64,000 nt of DNA from the NCBI GenBank assembly GCA_018830485.1, contig JAHJRQ010000013.1:124001-188000 (forward strand), given 5' to 3'. The stretch comes from Pseudomonadota bacterium (GTDB taxonomy: Bacteria; Desulfobacterota; Desulfobulbia; Desulfobulbales; Desulfurivibrionaceae). The notes beneath the pieces are model-generated. The model saw only the letters and a program-made list of their open reading frames with translations. It had not been told where the DNA came from and searched no databases. Positions 1 to 9,210 of this stretch are shown one piece after another. A program made the position numbers and the translations under genes. How positions within the stretch are numbered: position 1 is the stretch's first letter; every line of letters starts with the position of its first letter.

Positions 1-783
1 CGTTTCATTGTTCAAGGCCCAACTGTAGTTGCTGTCGATGTACTCCTGGTTATCCCGCATCCGTTCCAGGGAAAAGGGATGGGTCCGGAACAACCCCTGG
101 ACCCACCGGGATTCTCCCTCCCCGCTTTTTTGGGCCAAAAACTCCTGCAACTCAACCGCCCCCCTGGGGCTGTACCCCGCCTTCACCATGTAGTCGATGC
201 CCAGCCGATCCGCCTCCCGCTCCTGATCCCGGCTGTATGAGCTCTCCAAAAGCGCTCCCGCCACCTGCCCTGCCTGCCGCGCCAATGCGCTGTAAGAAGT
301 GCCGCTGCTCGAAATAGACAGAACCTGCAGGCCGATATTGAGCAGGACGCCGCGCTGCAGGTTCTGCACCGAATGCTTGGCCGTAACATGGCCAAGCTCA
401 TGGCCCAGTACCGCGGCAAGCTGGGCCTCGTTTTCCAGGGCAACCAGCAACCCTCGGGTGATGGCGATATTGCCGCCGGGCATGGCAAAGGCATTGGGGC
501 TGGAGTCGTTGACAACCTTGAAAACATAGGGCAGATCGGGCCGGTGGCTGACCGTGGCCAACCGCATCCCTGTTGCCGTGACATATTTTTCGAGCCCCGG
601 GTCGTTGTATTCCCCCTGCATTCGTTGGACCGCCTCGGGAAAAGCCTTTTTGCCCAGAGCGATCTCTTCGTTTTCAGGCATGGAATACAGGGCCAGCTCG
701 GATTTGCCGGTAACAGGATTGACTGCGCAGCCGGAGAGCATAACGGCAAGCAGCAGCACAAAAAACAGTGAACGGATACCCAT
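1..783 (-). CDS. M48 family metalloprotease, lipoprotein (3' end cut by window edge)
   Basis: Reading the complement from the ATG at 783 gives at least 261 codons that run off the left edge, so the C-terminus is missing. The N-terminus is a lipoprotein signal with lipobox LSGC (Cys19), so the mature protein should be lipid-anchored in the periplasm. The zinc motif HELGH lies at residues 128-132, and a downstream EREAD segment fits the third zinc ligand of the M48 family. Relatives such as BepA/YfgC and LoiP handle quality control of outer-membrane proteins, and that role is inferred here. AGGAG lies seven bases before the start. No partner gene is visible on this side. Confidence 0.9.
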   Translation of the reverse strand, partial: MGIRSLFFVLLLAVMLSGCAVNPVTGKSELALYSMPENEEIALGKKAFPEAVQRMQGEYNDPGLEKYVTATGMRLATVSHRPDLPYVFKVVNDSSPNAFAMPGGNIAITRGLLVALENEAQLAAVLGHELGHVTAKHSVQNLQRGVLLNIGLQVLSISSSGTSYSALARQAGQVAGALLESSYSRDQEREADRLGIDYMVKAGYSPRGAVELQEFLAQKSGEGESRWVQGLFRTHPFSLERMRDNQEYIDSNYSWALNNET

Positions 784-933
784 GGCAAAACTCCTGTCAG
801 ATTGTCCGCAGAGAACGATGCGCACAATACCTGACCAGTCTATTCAATTCATCGCCCGTGCGCAAGCGGGTTCACGGCATCTTTGCAGCAGGGTCAGGCC
901 GCGGAAACAATCTGCCTTCCTTGGGAAAAACCA

Positions 934-962
934 TAAAAAAAGGGTGGCCAGACGGCCACCCT
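934..962 (-). terminator. Rho-independent terminator of the DUF3373-type gene
   Basis: On the minus strand, a 9-bp perfect stem (arms AGGGTGGCC and GGCCACCCT) with a 4-base loop is followed by seven T. It lies about 30 bases past the stop at 991, so it ends the cytochrome/barrel transcript. Confidence 0.9.
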
Positions 963-990
963 CGAAGAACAAACCACTCCTGCCCGCGCG

Positions 991-2490
991 TTAGAAGCGA
1001 ACGTCGAGCAAAAAGTACAGGTTGTCAAGCTCGGAGGAGGAGTCGCCAGGGGTTCCCATGTGCATCCCGCTCATCCCATGACTGTAGTCGGCATGGGTAT
1101 AACCCAACCGACCGAAAAGATTGTCATTAAACGGCTGAATGTAGTAGAAGTCATAGACATCCCCGCGCACAGCGAGCTTGTTGAACAGCTCGGCGCTGCC
1201 CCAGGTGAAGCTGAACCAGTGCTCACTGCCATGGTTGTACTCAAAGCCGATCTTGGGGTTGTTCCACGGCTTGTAGGGAATATTGTAGCGCAAACCGGCG
1301 TGCACGGCCCAACCGGAATGCTTGTCGGTATTGGCCCCGGTGTTCATCAATCCGTAGGTGTTGTCGTAAGCACCACCCGGGCTTCCAGCCACGGTAATCA
1401 CCTGCCCGCTGGGATCGGTCTTGTTGATCCCCGTGGAGAGGAAGATATCAAATCCGGAGTCCATAAGGTTATTGGCCTGGGCATGGATGCCGTACATGGT
1501 CATGTCGCCGATATCAACTTTCGCTGTGTTTGTCGTGCTATACAAATACGTCGGATCACCGTTCAGGTTCGAAGCCTGCAAAGCGCTCAGCACCAGGAGG
1601 CTGTCCCGCACCCCGGGAATCTCGGTTTCAAAAAACATGGCGTAGATGTTGGTGTCGTCATACATGCCGCCGCTATTATCCATATAACTCACTGCGGTAT
1701 TGGTATCCTGGTAGGCCTTGCCCCAGGCAAAACGGATGCCTGAATTCTTCCATCCCAGGTAGCGTTCAAGACCAACGGTCGCCACCACGCCGTCCGCCTC
1801 TCCGTCAAACAGAAGGGAGGGATAGGTGGACTGGCGGAGCCGGTTCTCCTTCAACTCGGAGGGCGGACCCTCGGAGGAGGGATGACGGCCGAAGGTCAGG
1901 GCCAACGGGATGGGCATGCCCTCGGGAATCCAGTCCACATAGGCGCGGTCCAGCTTCAAACCGCTGTCCCCGGGCAGATGGGCCGCATTGGAGTCATTGG
2001 TAAACCTGTTGTTGTCGCTGTTGGCAAAATTCTTGTAAGCAGTGATACGGCCGGTGAACAACAGGTTTTTCCGGATCTCGGAATCAAGATTCAGCCGGAA
2101 CCGGTTGGTCCAGTGGTTGTCGTTATGCTCAACCGAGCCTGCGCCGCCAAAATTCGCGTCGTTCTTCAACTTGAAAAAATCCGCCCTGGTCCGCAGCTCG
2201 GCGCCCAGGTTGATCCGGTCTTTCAAGGTTTTGGTTTCAACCTTGTCCAAGGTGTCGTAGATCGTTTCCACATCCTTGGCCAGCTTGCTCGGCATGGCGG
2301 CTGCCGTTACCTTGCCGGAAGGGCTTTCTGCCTTTTCCATCTGGTCGACACGCTTCTGCAGGGTGTCCAGACGCTCCAGAATCGCCTTATAATCTTCTAC
2401 CGGAATGGCTACCGTCTGGCCACCTGCCCCGGCAACGGCGCAGCTTGTCCAAGCCAGCAATGCACCTGCGGTCAATAAAATCTTTTTCAC
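991..2490 (-). CDS. DUF3373-like outer-membrane beta-barrel protein
   Basis: This is a 499-residue protein with a Sec signal peptide ending near AGA-GG. A short coiled segment follows (residues about 28-55, heptad-like with LERLDTLQKRVDQ), and the rest is a long beta-rich region. It ends in LLDVRF, a terminal Phe typical of barrels inserted by the Bam machinery. The segments ADFFKLKND, FRLNLDSEIRKNL and LTFGRHPSSEGPP resemble DUF3373 proteins, which occur mainly in Desulfobacterota and Geobacter-like anaerobes and have no settled function. It lies 42 bp downstream of a small cytochrome c in the same direction, and the pair shares a promoter (2888-2917) and a terminator (934-962). A role as a porin or in electron or solute passage at the outer membrane is inference only. 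Confidence 0.75.
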   Translation of the reverse strand: MKKILLTAGALLAWTSCAVAGAGGQTVAIPVEDYKAILERLDTLQKRVDQMEKAESPSGKVTAAAMPSKLAKDVETIYDTLDKVETKTLKDRINLGAELRTRADFFKLKNDANFGGAGSVEHNDNHWTNRFRLNLDSEIRKNLLFTGRITAYKNFANSDNNRFTNDSNAAHLPGDSGLKLDRAYVDWIPEGMPIPLALTFGRHPSSEGPPSELKENRLRQSTYPSLLFDGEADGVVATVGLERYLGWKNSGIRFAWGKAYQDTNTAVSYMDNSGGMYDDTNIYAMFFETEIPGVRDSLLVLSALQASNLNGDPTYLYSTTNTAKVDIGDMTMYGIHAQANNLMDSGFDIFLSTGINKTDPSGQVITVAGSPGGAYDNTYGLMNTGANTDKHSGWAVHAGLRYNIPYKPWNNPKIGFEYNHGSEHWFSFTWGSAELFNKLAVRGDVYDFYYIQPFNDNLFGRLGYTHADYSHGMSGMHMGTPGDSSSELDNLYFLLDVRF

Positions 2491-2532
2491 TTATTCTCCT
2501 CCTCCCAGTGAATATCTTTTTTCGCCAGTGAA

Positions 2533-2835
2533 TTATTTGGGAATAACCGCGGCTGCCGGCTGATCGCTGTCGGCTGCATGTTTCACCAAATATTTCAACA
2601 CCGCCTGCAGGTCTGCATCACTCATGCCCATCTCAACCGGGTGACGTCCCCGGGCAAAATATTTTTCCCACACGCTGCCGGCCTTGTCGGCAGGATTCAC
2701 AATCGCCGCCTTGCCTCCTTTTTTGTGACATGCGCCACAGCTCTGTAAAAAAAGCGCGTCTCCGCTGGCCGCCAAAGCGACCGTGGGAAGCATCAGCGAC
2801 ATTGCTGTCAGCATTGTTACGATTCGCTTCTGCAC
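2533..2835 (-). CDS. small monohaem cytochrome c, periplasmic
   Basis: This is a secreted protein of about 100 residues. Its signal peptide ends near ALA-AS, and the single haem c motif CGACH follows shortly after. The region GMSDADLQAVLKYL matches the distal helix of class I cytochromes, with the Met of GMS a likely sixth haem ligand. The start is taken as GTG at 2833-2835, because GGAGG (2843-2847) sits seven bases upstream. A TTG one codon earlier is in frame but only four bases from that site. It is the first gene of a two-gene unit with the DUF3373-type barrel protein, so it may shuttle electrons in the periplasm near that protein (inference). Confidence 0.85.
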   Translation of the reverse strand: MQKRIVTMLTAMSLMLPTVALAASGDALFLQSCGACHKKGGKAAIVNPADKAGSVWEKYFARGRHPVEMGMSDADLQAVLKYLVKHAADSDQPAAAVIPK

Positions 2836-2887
2836 CAACTCACCTCCCTTTGCAAAAATTGATAACAGAAATCCTGATTCCTGAAGG

Positions 2888-2917
2888 TTTATACCTGTTT
2901 GCGTAAAAAAAAGTCAA
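2888..2917 (-). promoter_or_regulatory. sigma-70-type promoter of the cytochrome/barrel unit
   Basis: The minus strand reads TTGACT (2917-2912), an 18-base spacer, then TATAAA (2893-2888). Each hexamer matches consensus at five of six positions. It lies about 50 bp before the cytochrome start, and nothing competes with it in the gap to hypE. Confidence 0.7.
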
Positions 2918-2998
2918 CATATCATCCGCGTTTTTCCATATATCTCCACTGCCTCCGCGCCCTTAGTGTTCAAGAAATTGTTCTTTCCGGGCTCGCAT

Positions 2999-4054
2999 TC
3001 AGCAAATCCTGGGGAGCTGCTCTCCCACCGGCATATCGACAATCCGTTGCGCCCCTAAGGCGTTGCCCATGACCACCATTCCCCGGTTCTCCGCGACGAC
3101 CTCGCCGATAATCGTGGCCTCCCGGCCCAAGGGATGGCTCCGCATGGCGGCCACCACCGTGTCGGCAGCCTCCCCGGGAACAACGGCCACCAGCTTGCCC
3201 TCGTTGGCGACATACATGGGGTCGATGCCCAGCACCTCGCATGCGCCACGCACCTCGGGCCGCACCGGAATAGTCGCCTCCTTCAGCACGATGCCGACCC
3301 CGGAGGCAGTGGCAAACTCGTTGAGCGTGGTGGCGAGCCCCCCCCGGGTGGGATCGCGCATGGCATGAATAGCCGGGGAGGCTTGCAGCATCCTGGCCAC
3401 CAGGCCATTCAGGGCGGCAGTGTCGCTCTGCACCCGGGAGGCAAAGGAAAGCCCCTCCCGGCTGGTCAAGATAGCCATCCCGTGATCGGCGATGGTGCCG
3501 GAAAGGATGATCCTGTCTCCGGTCTGAAGATTGGCCGCGGAGATGTTCACCCCTTCCGGAACCCGACCCACCCCGGTGGTGGTGATGAAGAGCTTGTCGC
3601 AGCAACCCCGGTTGACCACCTTGGTATCCCCGGTCACGATCTGCACCCCGGCGCTTTTCGCCGCCTTTTCCATGGAGAGCAGAATCCGATGCAGGGTGGC
3701 CATGGGCAAGCCCTCTTCAATGATAAAGGCGGCGGCCAGATAGAGCGGGGTTGCGCCGCCCATGCAGACATCGTTCACCGTCCCGTTGATCGCCAGATCG
3801 CCGATGTCGCCGCCCGGAAAAAAAAGGGGGTCAACCACAAAGGAATCGGTGGTCAGGGCCAAACGCCCCCGGGGAAAATCAACCACCGCCTGATCCTCCA
3901 GCCGGTTCAGGGTTTCATTGCCGAAGCGCGGCAGAAAAAACCGGCTGACAAGCTCGGCGGAGAGACGCCCGCCGCTGCCGTGCGCCAGTTGGATGGTCTC
4001 ATCTTCCATGATGGGCAGAAGGCAACTGAAATCTTCCGGATTCAGATTAGGCAT
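2999..4054 (-). CDS. hypE: hydrogenase maturation protein HypE
   Basis: HypE is an AIR-synthase-like ATPase. It dehydrates the thiocarbamoyl group received from HypF on its C-terminal Cys to thiocyanate, the source of the CN ligands of the [NiFe] site. The protein has 351 residues and ends in PRIC, giving the essential terminal Cys. Near the N-terminus are HGSGGR and later GDTKVV and DPTRGG segments typical of the PurM/HypE fold. I start at the ATG at 4052-4054 (MPNLNPEDF). An upstream extension in the same frame lies wholly inside hypD and is not HypE-like. The start overlaps the end of hypD by 8 bp, so the two are translationally coupled. It is the last gene of the hydrogen cluster. Confidence 0.96.
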   Translation of the reverse strand: MPNLNPEDFSCLLPIMEDETIQLAHGSGGRLSAELVSRFFLPRFGNETLNRLEDQAVVDFPRGRLALTTDSFVVDPLFFPGGDIGDLAINGTVNDVCMGGATPLYLAAAFIIEEGLPMATLHRILLSMEKAAKSAGVQIVTGDTKVVNRGCCDKLFITTTGVGRVPEGVNISAANLQTGDRIILSGTIADHGMAILTSREGLSFASRVQSDTAALNGLVARMLQASPAIHAMRDPTRGGLATTLNEFATASGVGIVLKEATIPVRPEVRGACEVLGIDPMYVANEGKLVAVVPGEAADTVVAAMRSHPLGREATIIGEVVAENRGMVVMGNALGAQRIVDMPVGEQLPRIC

Positions 4055-5141
4055 GGGAGGTCCTGTGGTATTTATAGTAGGCGGCGCAGGCGCCCTCGCC
4101 GGATACCATGGTTGCCCCCAGGGGATGCTCCGGGGTGCATTCCCGGCCAAAAGCCGGACAGCCATCGGGTTTGATCAGCCCCTGCAGCACGCTGCCGCTC
4201 TTGCACAACTCCGATTCGCGCACGGTGATGGTCTCAACGGCAAACTTTCGCTCCGCGTCGTAGGCGGCAAGATGCTCCCTGATCACCAGGCCGCTGGCAG
4301 GCAGGACTCCGATCCCCCGCCAGGGACGGTCACGCACCGCAAAGACCTCGGCCATGATCCGTTGCGCCGCCTGATTGCCGTCCCGGCTCACTGATCGGCC
4401 GTATTGGTTCTCCACCCCATGCTCCCCCGCCTCAAGCTGGCGAAGCACCATGAGCAGACCGGCCAGGATATCGAGGAGTTCAAAGCCGGTGACCACGATG
4501 GGCACCTTAAATTCCTCGGCCAAAGGGACGTACTCCTGCCAACCCATGATCGTGCAGACATGCCCAGGAGCCAGATAGCCCCGCACCCGGTTGGCTGGCG
4601 AAGAGAGCAGTGCCCGGATGGCGGGCGGCACGAGAACATGACTGGCCAGCAGGCTGAAGTTTGTCAGCCCTTCGCGTTTGGCTTGCAACAAGGCCATGCC
4701 ATTGCCCGGCGCCGTTGTTTCAAAACCGACGGCAAGAAAAACCACTTCCCGCTCCGGGTTTTGGCGGGCCAGGGCCACGGCTTCCAAGGGCGAATACACC
4801 ATGCGCACATCGGCGCCGGCGGATTTCGCCATGGACAGACTGGCACCGCTGCCCGGCACCCGGAGCATGTCGCCGAAGCTGGCAAAGATCACCTCGGGCC
4901 TGGCCGCGATGGCCACGGCCCGGTCGATGGTCTCCACCGGGGTCACGCACACCGGGCAACCCGGGCCATGCACCAGCTCAACCTGGGCGGGCAACAACTG
5001 ATCCAACCCGTTTTTCATGATGGCATGGGTATGGCCGCCGCAGATCTCCATGACCACCCACGGCCGGGTCACAGTCTGGCTGATTTCCGCAAGAAGACGG
5101 ACAGCCAGGGCCGGATCGCGGTATTCATCGACATATTTCAT
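4047..5141 (-). CDS. hypD: hydrogenase maturation protein HypD
   Basis: HypD is a [4Fe-4S] scaffold that, with HypC, assembles the Fe(CN)2CO unit for [NiFe] hydrogenase. The 364 residues show the family signatures [10 protein letters not shown] near residue 32, [10 protein letters not shown] near residue 60, VGFETTAP around residue 138, and a C-terminal Cys-containing region. Length is normal. It is transcribed after hypC across a 101-bp gap that holds an inverted repeat, and overlaps hypE by 8 bp. Everything about it looks intact. Confidence 0.97.
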   Translation of the reverse strand: MKYVDEYRDPALAVRLLAEISQTVTRPWVVMEICGGHTHAIMKNGLDQLLPAQVELVHGPGCPVCVTPVETIDRAVAIAARPEVIFASFGDMLRVPGSGASLSMAKSAGADVRMVYSPLEAVALARQNPEREVVFLAVGFETTAPGNGMALLQAKREGLTNFSLLASHVLVPPAIRALLSSPANRVRGYLAPGHVCTIMGWQEYVPLAEEFKVPIVVTGFELLDILAGLLMVLRQLEAGEHGVENQYGRSVSRDGNQAAQRIMAEVFAVRDRPWRGIGVLPASGLVIREHLAAYDAERKFAVETITVRESELCKSGSVLQGLIKPDGCPAFGRECTPEHPLGATMVSGEGACAAYYKYHRTSHA

Positions 5142-5172
5142 GGGGAGACAAAGGCCTCTTTATGTATCGCCT

Positions 5173-5239
5173 CTTGCAAAATTCTGCCAAATGGAATTCA
5201 CCTCCCTTGACGGGAGGGAACTTTTGAGCCTTTTGCAAG
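5173..5239. repeat. nested inverted repeat between hypC and hypD
   Basis: Perfect 9-bp outer arms CTTGCAAAA (5173-5181) and TTTTGCAAG (5231-5239) enclose an inner stem CCTCCC (5201-5206)/GGGAGG (5212-5217). It fills most of the hypC-hypD gap. It has no T-run of terminator type. It could be a small mobile palindrome or an RNA processing or stability element inside the operon. Confidence 0.65.
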
Positions 5240-5242
5240 GGG

Positions 5243-5515
5243 CTACTTCTCCAGGGGATTGCCGAAGACATCCGTGCCCTGCGCCGCCACGGCCTGAGTC
5301 AATTCCCGCCAGGCGGCAAAACTCTGTTGCGCCTCTTCCTCGTTCAGCACCGACAGGGCAAAGCCTGCATGCACCACGGTATACTGGCCCACCGCGATCT
5401 CCGGCACATACTCAAGGCAGATCGTATTGACCGTGCCGCTGTAGTCAATATGCCCCATGAGCAGGCCGTTTTCCTGAAATATCTCCACCACCCTGCCGGG
5501 AATCGCCAGACACAT
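5243..5515 (-). CDS. hypC: hydrogenase maturation chaperone HypC
   Basis: HypC is a small chaperone that carries the Fe(CN)2CO moiety with HypD and delivers it to the hydrogenase large-subunit precursor. The protein of 90 residues starts MCLAIPG. Cys2, exposed after Met removal, is the family's key ligand, and this fixes the start at the ATG at 5513-5515 rather than three codons earlier. The central segment fits the OB-fold of the HypC/HupF family. It begins 5 bp after the hypF stop, so it is coupled to hypF. The large subunit it serves is probably HybC, encoded upstream in the same cluster. Confidence 0.96.
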   Translation of the reverse strand: MCLAIPGRVVEIFQENGLLMGHIDYSGTVNTICLEYVPEIAVGQYTVVHAGFALSVLNEEEAQQSFAAWRELTQAVAAQGTDVFGNPLEK

Positions 5516-5520
5516 AACCG

Positions 5521-7845
5521 TCACCTTTTCTTTAACGCCTCACGGCCAATCACCGCCTGCCCCAAGGAAATGCACCCGTCATTGCAGGGCAGCTTCGTAT
5601 GCATCAGCACCTTGAATCCGGCCCGCCCCAGAGAGGCATTCATCCCCTCCAAAAGCAGCCGGTTCTGAAAAACGCCGCCGCTCAAGGCCACGGTGCTGAT
5701 CTTTTCCCTGCGCCGCGCTTCTTCGGCCACCCGGGTAAAGACCGCCACCAGCCCACCATGGAACCTGCGGCTGATCTCGCTTTGCGCCATCCCGGCCTGT
5801 ACGGCTTGCGCCACCTCCCGGATCAGGGAGCCCACCGAGATTTTCAGCATGCACACTGAGGGTATACGTTTCGTACGAGCAGGCACGCTGCTCAACTCAG
5901 CTATATCATTTTCTGTATAAATTTCGCAGGGAAAACCCTTGTCGCCAATTCCCCTGCCTGCCGCCTGCATCAACTCGATGGCGGCCTGGGCCTCATACTG
6001 GATGGTCTGCCTGCCCCCGCTCATGGCGGCCACCGCATCAAAGAGCCTGCCACAACTGCTGGTCAGGGGGGAGTTCACTCCCTTTTCCACCATGGACAGG
6101 ATTGGCCCGCATTCATGGGCGGTCATGAAGGGCAGATCGGGCAGGTCCGCGCCGTAGGCGGCATGGAGATAACTCAAGGCGGTTCGCCAGGGTGCCTGCA
6201 CCGCCGCATCACCGCCCGGCAGTGGCAAGGCTTCCAGGGCGGCAAAACGCTCATACCCGCGGGCGTCTCCCAGCAGAACCTCGCCGCCCCAGATGGTCCG
6301 GTCCGATCCGTACCCGGCTCCATCGAGAATAATGCCGATGGCCGGGCCTTCCTGCCGGTTCTCGGCCAGACAGGCGGCCAGATGGGCATGGTGGTGTTGC
6401 ACGGCCAGGGTGGGCAGCACCTTCTGTTCCTCGGCCCAACGGCTGGAGAGATACTGGGGGTGCAGGTCATGGACGATCAGGGCGGGGCTGATCTCAAAAA
6501 GGGCTTGCAGCTGGCCGAGGCTTTGCTGAAAGACCCGATACGCCTCCAGATTTTTCAGATCCCCAATGTGCTGACTGCAAAAACCCTGGTTGCCCTTGAG
6601 CAGACAGACGGTGTTCTTGAGCTCCGCCCCCACCCCGAGCACCATATCCCCTGTCTCCGCAAGCTTGATGGGCTTCGGGGCAAAGCCCCGGCTGCGCCGG
6701 ATCTGGCGGATCATCCCGTCCTGAAGGGCGACCAGCGAATCATCGCAGGCCAGGTGGATACCCCGGTCGTGCACAAGAAAACAATCAGCGATCCCGCCCA
6801 GACGCTGCACCGCCTCGTGGTTTTCGATGCAGATCGGCTCTTCGCTGCGGTTGCCGCTGGTCATGATCAGGGCCCGCACCGAACCTGCCAGCAACAGATA
6901 GTGGAGCGGGGCATAGGGCAGCATGAGCCCGAACTGGTCGTACCCCGGCGCAACCTCTTCCGCCAGGCCATGCCCTTCTTTTTTCGCGGCCAGGACAATG
7001 GGCCGCTCCTGGCTCGTAAGGGCCTGTTCTTCCATCCCCTCCAAGCGGCAGATCTTCCGGGCCGCGGACAGATCGGCAACCATGATTGCCAGCGGCTTGG
7101 CCTCCCTGCCCTTTCTCTGCCGCAGACAACTTACCGCCTGGCTGTTGGCTGCGTCCACGGCCAGATGAAAACCGCCCACCCCTTTAACCGCCACGATCTC
7201 GCCTGCCGCCAGCCGTCGGACCGCCTCGTCGAGGGCCTCATCCCGTTCGGCCACTTGCTGCCCGTCCGCTTCAAGCAGACTGAGCTGCGGGCCGCAGTCG
7301 GGGCAGCAATTGGGCTGGGCATGAAACCGCCGATCCGCGGGATCATCATATTCCCGCTGGCAGGGTGGGCACATGGTAAACCCGCGCATGGTCGTATGGG
7401 GACGGTCATAAGGAATGCGCTCGACAATGGTATAGCGGGGGCCGCAGTTGGTGCAGTTGATAAAGGGATAGCGGAAACGGCGGTCGGGTGGGGAAAAAAT
7501 TTCGGCCAAGCAGGCATCGCACACGGCGACATCCGGGGAGATCAGGGTGGAAACCGGGCCGGAGGCTGTCGAATGGAGGAGGGCAAATTCGCCATCATCG
7601 CTCAGAGGGATGGGAACCGCAACGATCTCACCGACCTGGGCCAGGGGAGGCGCTTCCCTGCGCAGGGCAGCAAGGAAATCATCAAGCTGCGCGATCTGCC
7701 CCTGGGCTTCGATGGCAACCCCCTCCGAGGTGTTGGCCACGAAACCGACCAGGGATCGCTCTTTGGCCAGACGGTAGACAAAGGGCCGGAAGCCGACGCC
7801 CTGGACAATGCCGCTGACCGATATCTTCCAGCGCTCGATTGGCAT
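5521..7845 (-). CDS. hypF: carbamoyltransferase HypF
   Basis: HypF makes carbamoyl-AMP from carbamoyl phosphate and transfers the carbamoyl group to the C-terminal Cys of HypE. The 774 residues contain, in order, an acylphosphatase-like domain (about 1-90, with GIVQGVGFRPFVYRLA), two zinc-finger CxxC pairs (CDAC/CTNC and CPPC/CPDC, about 105-180), a YrdC-like domain (about 200-370) and a Kae1-like carbamoyltransferase domain with the metal-binding HHHAHLAAC motif. I chose the ATG at 7843-7845 because GGAAGGA precedes it by about six bases and the acylphosphatase domain starts directly after it. A start 16 codons upstream has no such support. A dispersed repeat separates it from hypB. Confidence 0.97.
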   Translation of the reverse strand: MPIERWKISVSGIVQGVGFRPFVYRLAKERSLVGFVANTSEGVAIEAQGQIAQLDDFLAALRREAPPLAQVGEIVAVPIPLSDDGEFALLHSTASGPVSTLISPDVAVCDACLAEIFSPPDRRFRYPFINCTNCGPRYTIVERIPYDRPHTTMRGFTMCPPCQREYDDPADRRFHAQPNCCPDCGPQLSLLEADGQQVAERDEALDEAVRRLAAGEIVAVKGVGGFHLAVDAANSQAVSCLRQRKGREAKPLAIMVADLSAARKICRLEGMEEQALTSQERPIVLAAKKEGHGLAEEVAPGYDQFGLMLPYAPLHYLLLAGSVRALIMTSGNRSEEPICIENHEAVQRLGGIADCFLVHDRGIHLACDDSLVALQDGMIRQIRRSRGFAPKPIKLAETGDMVLGVGAELKNTVCLLKGNQGFCSQHIGDLKNLEAYRVFQQSLGQLQALFEISPALIVHDLHPQYLSSRWAEEQKVLPTLAVQHHHAHLAACLAENRQEGPAIGIILDGAGYGSDRTIWGGEVLLGDARGYERFAALEALPLPGGDAAVQAPWRTALSYLHAAYGADLPDLPFMTAHECGPILSMVEKGVNSPLTSSCGRLFDAVAAMSGGRQTIQYEAQAAIELMQAAGRGIGDKGFPCEIYTENDIAELSSVPARTKRIPSVCMLKISVGSLIREVAQAVQAGMAQSEISRRFHGGLVAVFTRVAEEARRREKISTVALSGGVFQNRLLLEGMNASLGRAGFKVLMHTKLPCNDGCISLGQAVIGREALKKR

Positions 7846-7921
7846 GAATTCCTTCCGCCCAGAAATCAAGAACCAATCACGGGGCATGGACAATCATTAA
7901 AGAATACAAACCGTTAGCCTG

Positions 7922-8027
7922 TAAGCGATTGCAGGGTGGTGCAGATGCGCGAAAGAGGCCTGCGAAGTGTGCTATTGCACATGAGCAGGCCGATGACAAA
8001 GCAGATGCGCCGACCTGTGATCGCTTA
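7922..8027 (+). repeat. dispersed palindromic repeat, copy A
   Basis: This is one of three related elements (others at 32930-33095 and 45591-45697). The outer arms TAAGCGAT/ATCGCTTA are perfect inverted repeats. The core shares GCAGATGCGCGAAAGAGGCC and GCAGGCCGATGACAAAGC with copy C, with an internal stem GGCCTGC/GCAGGCC. Its right end overlaps the hypB stop codon (8025-8027). Confidence 0.85.
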
Positions 8028-8777
8028 GAGTTGCCGGCGCAGCCAGGCCAGCCAAGCGGGCATGCCCTCGCCGGTTCTGGCGGAAATCTCGAAAAACTCC
8101 AGCCGGTGGTTCACCCGCAGGGCATATTCCCGGCAGCGGGCCACGTCAAAATCAACATGGGGAAGCAGGTCGATTTTATTAATCAAACAGAGGCTGGCCG
8201 CGTCGAACATGGCCGGATACTTGAGGGGTTTGTCCTCCCCCTCGGTGACGCTGATGATCACGACCTTGGCCGCCTCGCCCAGATCGAACATGGCCGGACA
8301 GACCAGATTGCCGACATTCTCGATGAAGAGCAGGGATTTCTCCGCCAAATCCATGCGGTGCAGGGCCTGGTGCACCATGTCCGCATCCAGATGACACCCG
8401 GCCCCGGTGTTCACCTGCACCACGTCCACCCCGGTGGCGTCGATCCGCTCGGCATCGAGCATGGTCTGCTGATCCCCTTCAATGACCGCCATGGGGATCT
8501 CCCCCCGCAGCTCCCGGATGGTTTGTTCGAGGATGGTTGTTTTGCCCGAACCGGGGGAGCTGACCAGATTGAGGGCCACGATCCGCCGCTCCTTGAAAAA
8601 ATCGCGGTTGTGCGCGGCGATTCCGTCGTTTTTCCCCAGCACCGCCTCCCGCACCTCCACAACCCGGCCCGGATGTGAATGGTGGTGGTCTGCCGTTACG
8701 GACCCGGACATGGCCTGCCCCGGCCTCGTGATGGTTACGCTGTTCTCCGGCTGAGTGCAGCCGCAGGAATCACACAT
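8025..8777 (-). CDS. hypB: hydrogenase nickel incorporation GTPase HypB
   Basis: HypB is a SIMIBI-class GTPase that, with HypA, inserts nickel into the hydrogenase large subunit. The 250-residue protein starts MCDSCGC, the high-affinity nickel site of the family, which fixes the start at the ATG at 8775-8777. A short His run (DHHHSH) lies near residue 32, much shorter than the His-rich stretch of some HypB proteins. Walker A SSPGSGKTT is near residue 73, and NKIDLLPH gives guanine specificity. The two metal-site residues in NTGAGCHLDADM are present. It starts 7 bp after hypA. Its TAA stop is formed by the end of repeat copy A. Confidence 0.97.
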   Translation of the reverse strand: MCDSCGCTQPENSVTITRPGQAMSGSVTADHHHSHPGRVVEVREAVLGKNDGIAAHNRDFFKERRIVALNLVSSPGSGKTTILEQTIRELRGEIPMAVIEGDQQTMLDAERIDATGVDVVQVNTGAGCHLDADMVHQALHRMDLAEKSLLFIENVGNLVCPAMFDLGEAAKVVIISVTEGEDKPLKYPAMFDAASLCLINKIDLLPHVDFDVARCREYALRVNHRLEFFEISARTGEGMPAWLAWLRRQL

Positions 8778-8784
8778 GAGCCAC

Positions 8785-9132
8785 CTATTCTTCGTCAATG
8801 GTGAGGGAGATAACCTTCAAGTCCCGCCCCTGCAGAGTTTCCACCGCATAGCCGCAGCATTGCGGGCACTGGGCAAGTAGGGACTCAAACACAAAAGCGT
8901 GACCGCAGCCCAAACAGGCGCCGCGCGCTTCAATCTCGCGAATCACGAGACGGGCGCCTTCTGCCGGGGTATTGCGGGCGGCGGCGTCAAAACAGAAGGC
9001 CAGCGCTTCGACCATCACCCCGGAAAGCGTACCGGCCTCAAGCTCCACCGAGGTGACCTTTTGCCCCCCTGCGGCCTGCGCTTTTTCCGAAACAAGTTCG
9101 ACAATGTTTATAGCCAGTGACATTTCATGCAT
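8785..9132 (-). CDS. hypA: hydrogenase nickel metallochaperone HypA
   Basis: HypA binds nickel through its N-terminal MHE motif and structural zinc through two CxxC pairs. Here the protein begins MHEMSLA, which fixes the start at 9130-9132, and carries CLGC and CPQC near residues 75-95. Length 115 is normal. It leads the hyp genes and is followed directly by hypB. No good ribosome binding site precedes the MHE start. A GTG five codons upstream is possible but would bury the nickel motif. It probably shares a transcript with the sensor kinase 78 bp upstream. Confidence 0.95.
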   Translation of the reverse strand: MHEMSLAINIVELVSEKAQAAGGQKVTSVELEAGTLSGVMVEALAFCFDAAARNTPAEGARLVIREIEARGACLGCGHAFVFESLLAQCPQCCGYAVETLQGRDLKVISLTIDEE

Positions 9133-9210
9133 TGGCTCATGATACACAAAGACCGGGGTGTATTCCAGGCCGGAACACGCCTCCGCTCATTTTCCGGCTT
9201 GCCCGGCCGT

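Noticed and set aside
1060-1743. 227-codon plus-strand reading frame opposite the DUF3373-type gene
   Set aside because: The opposite strand has a signal peptide, barrel-type C-terminus, promoter and terminator, so this is a shadow frame.
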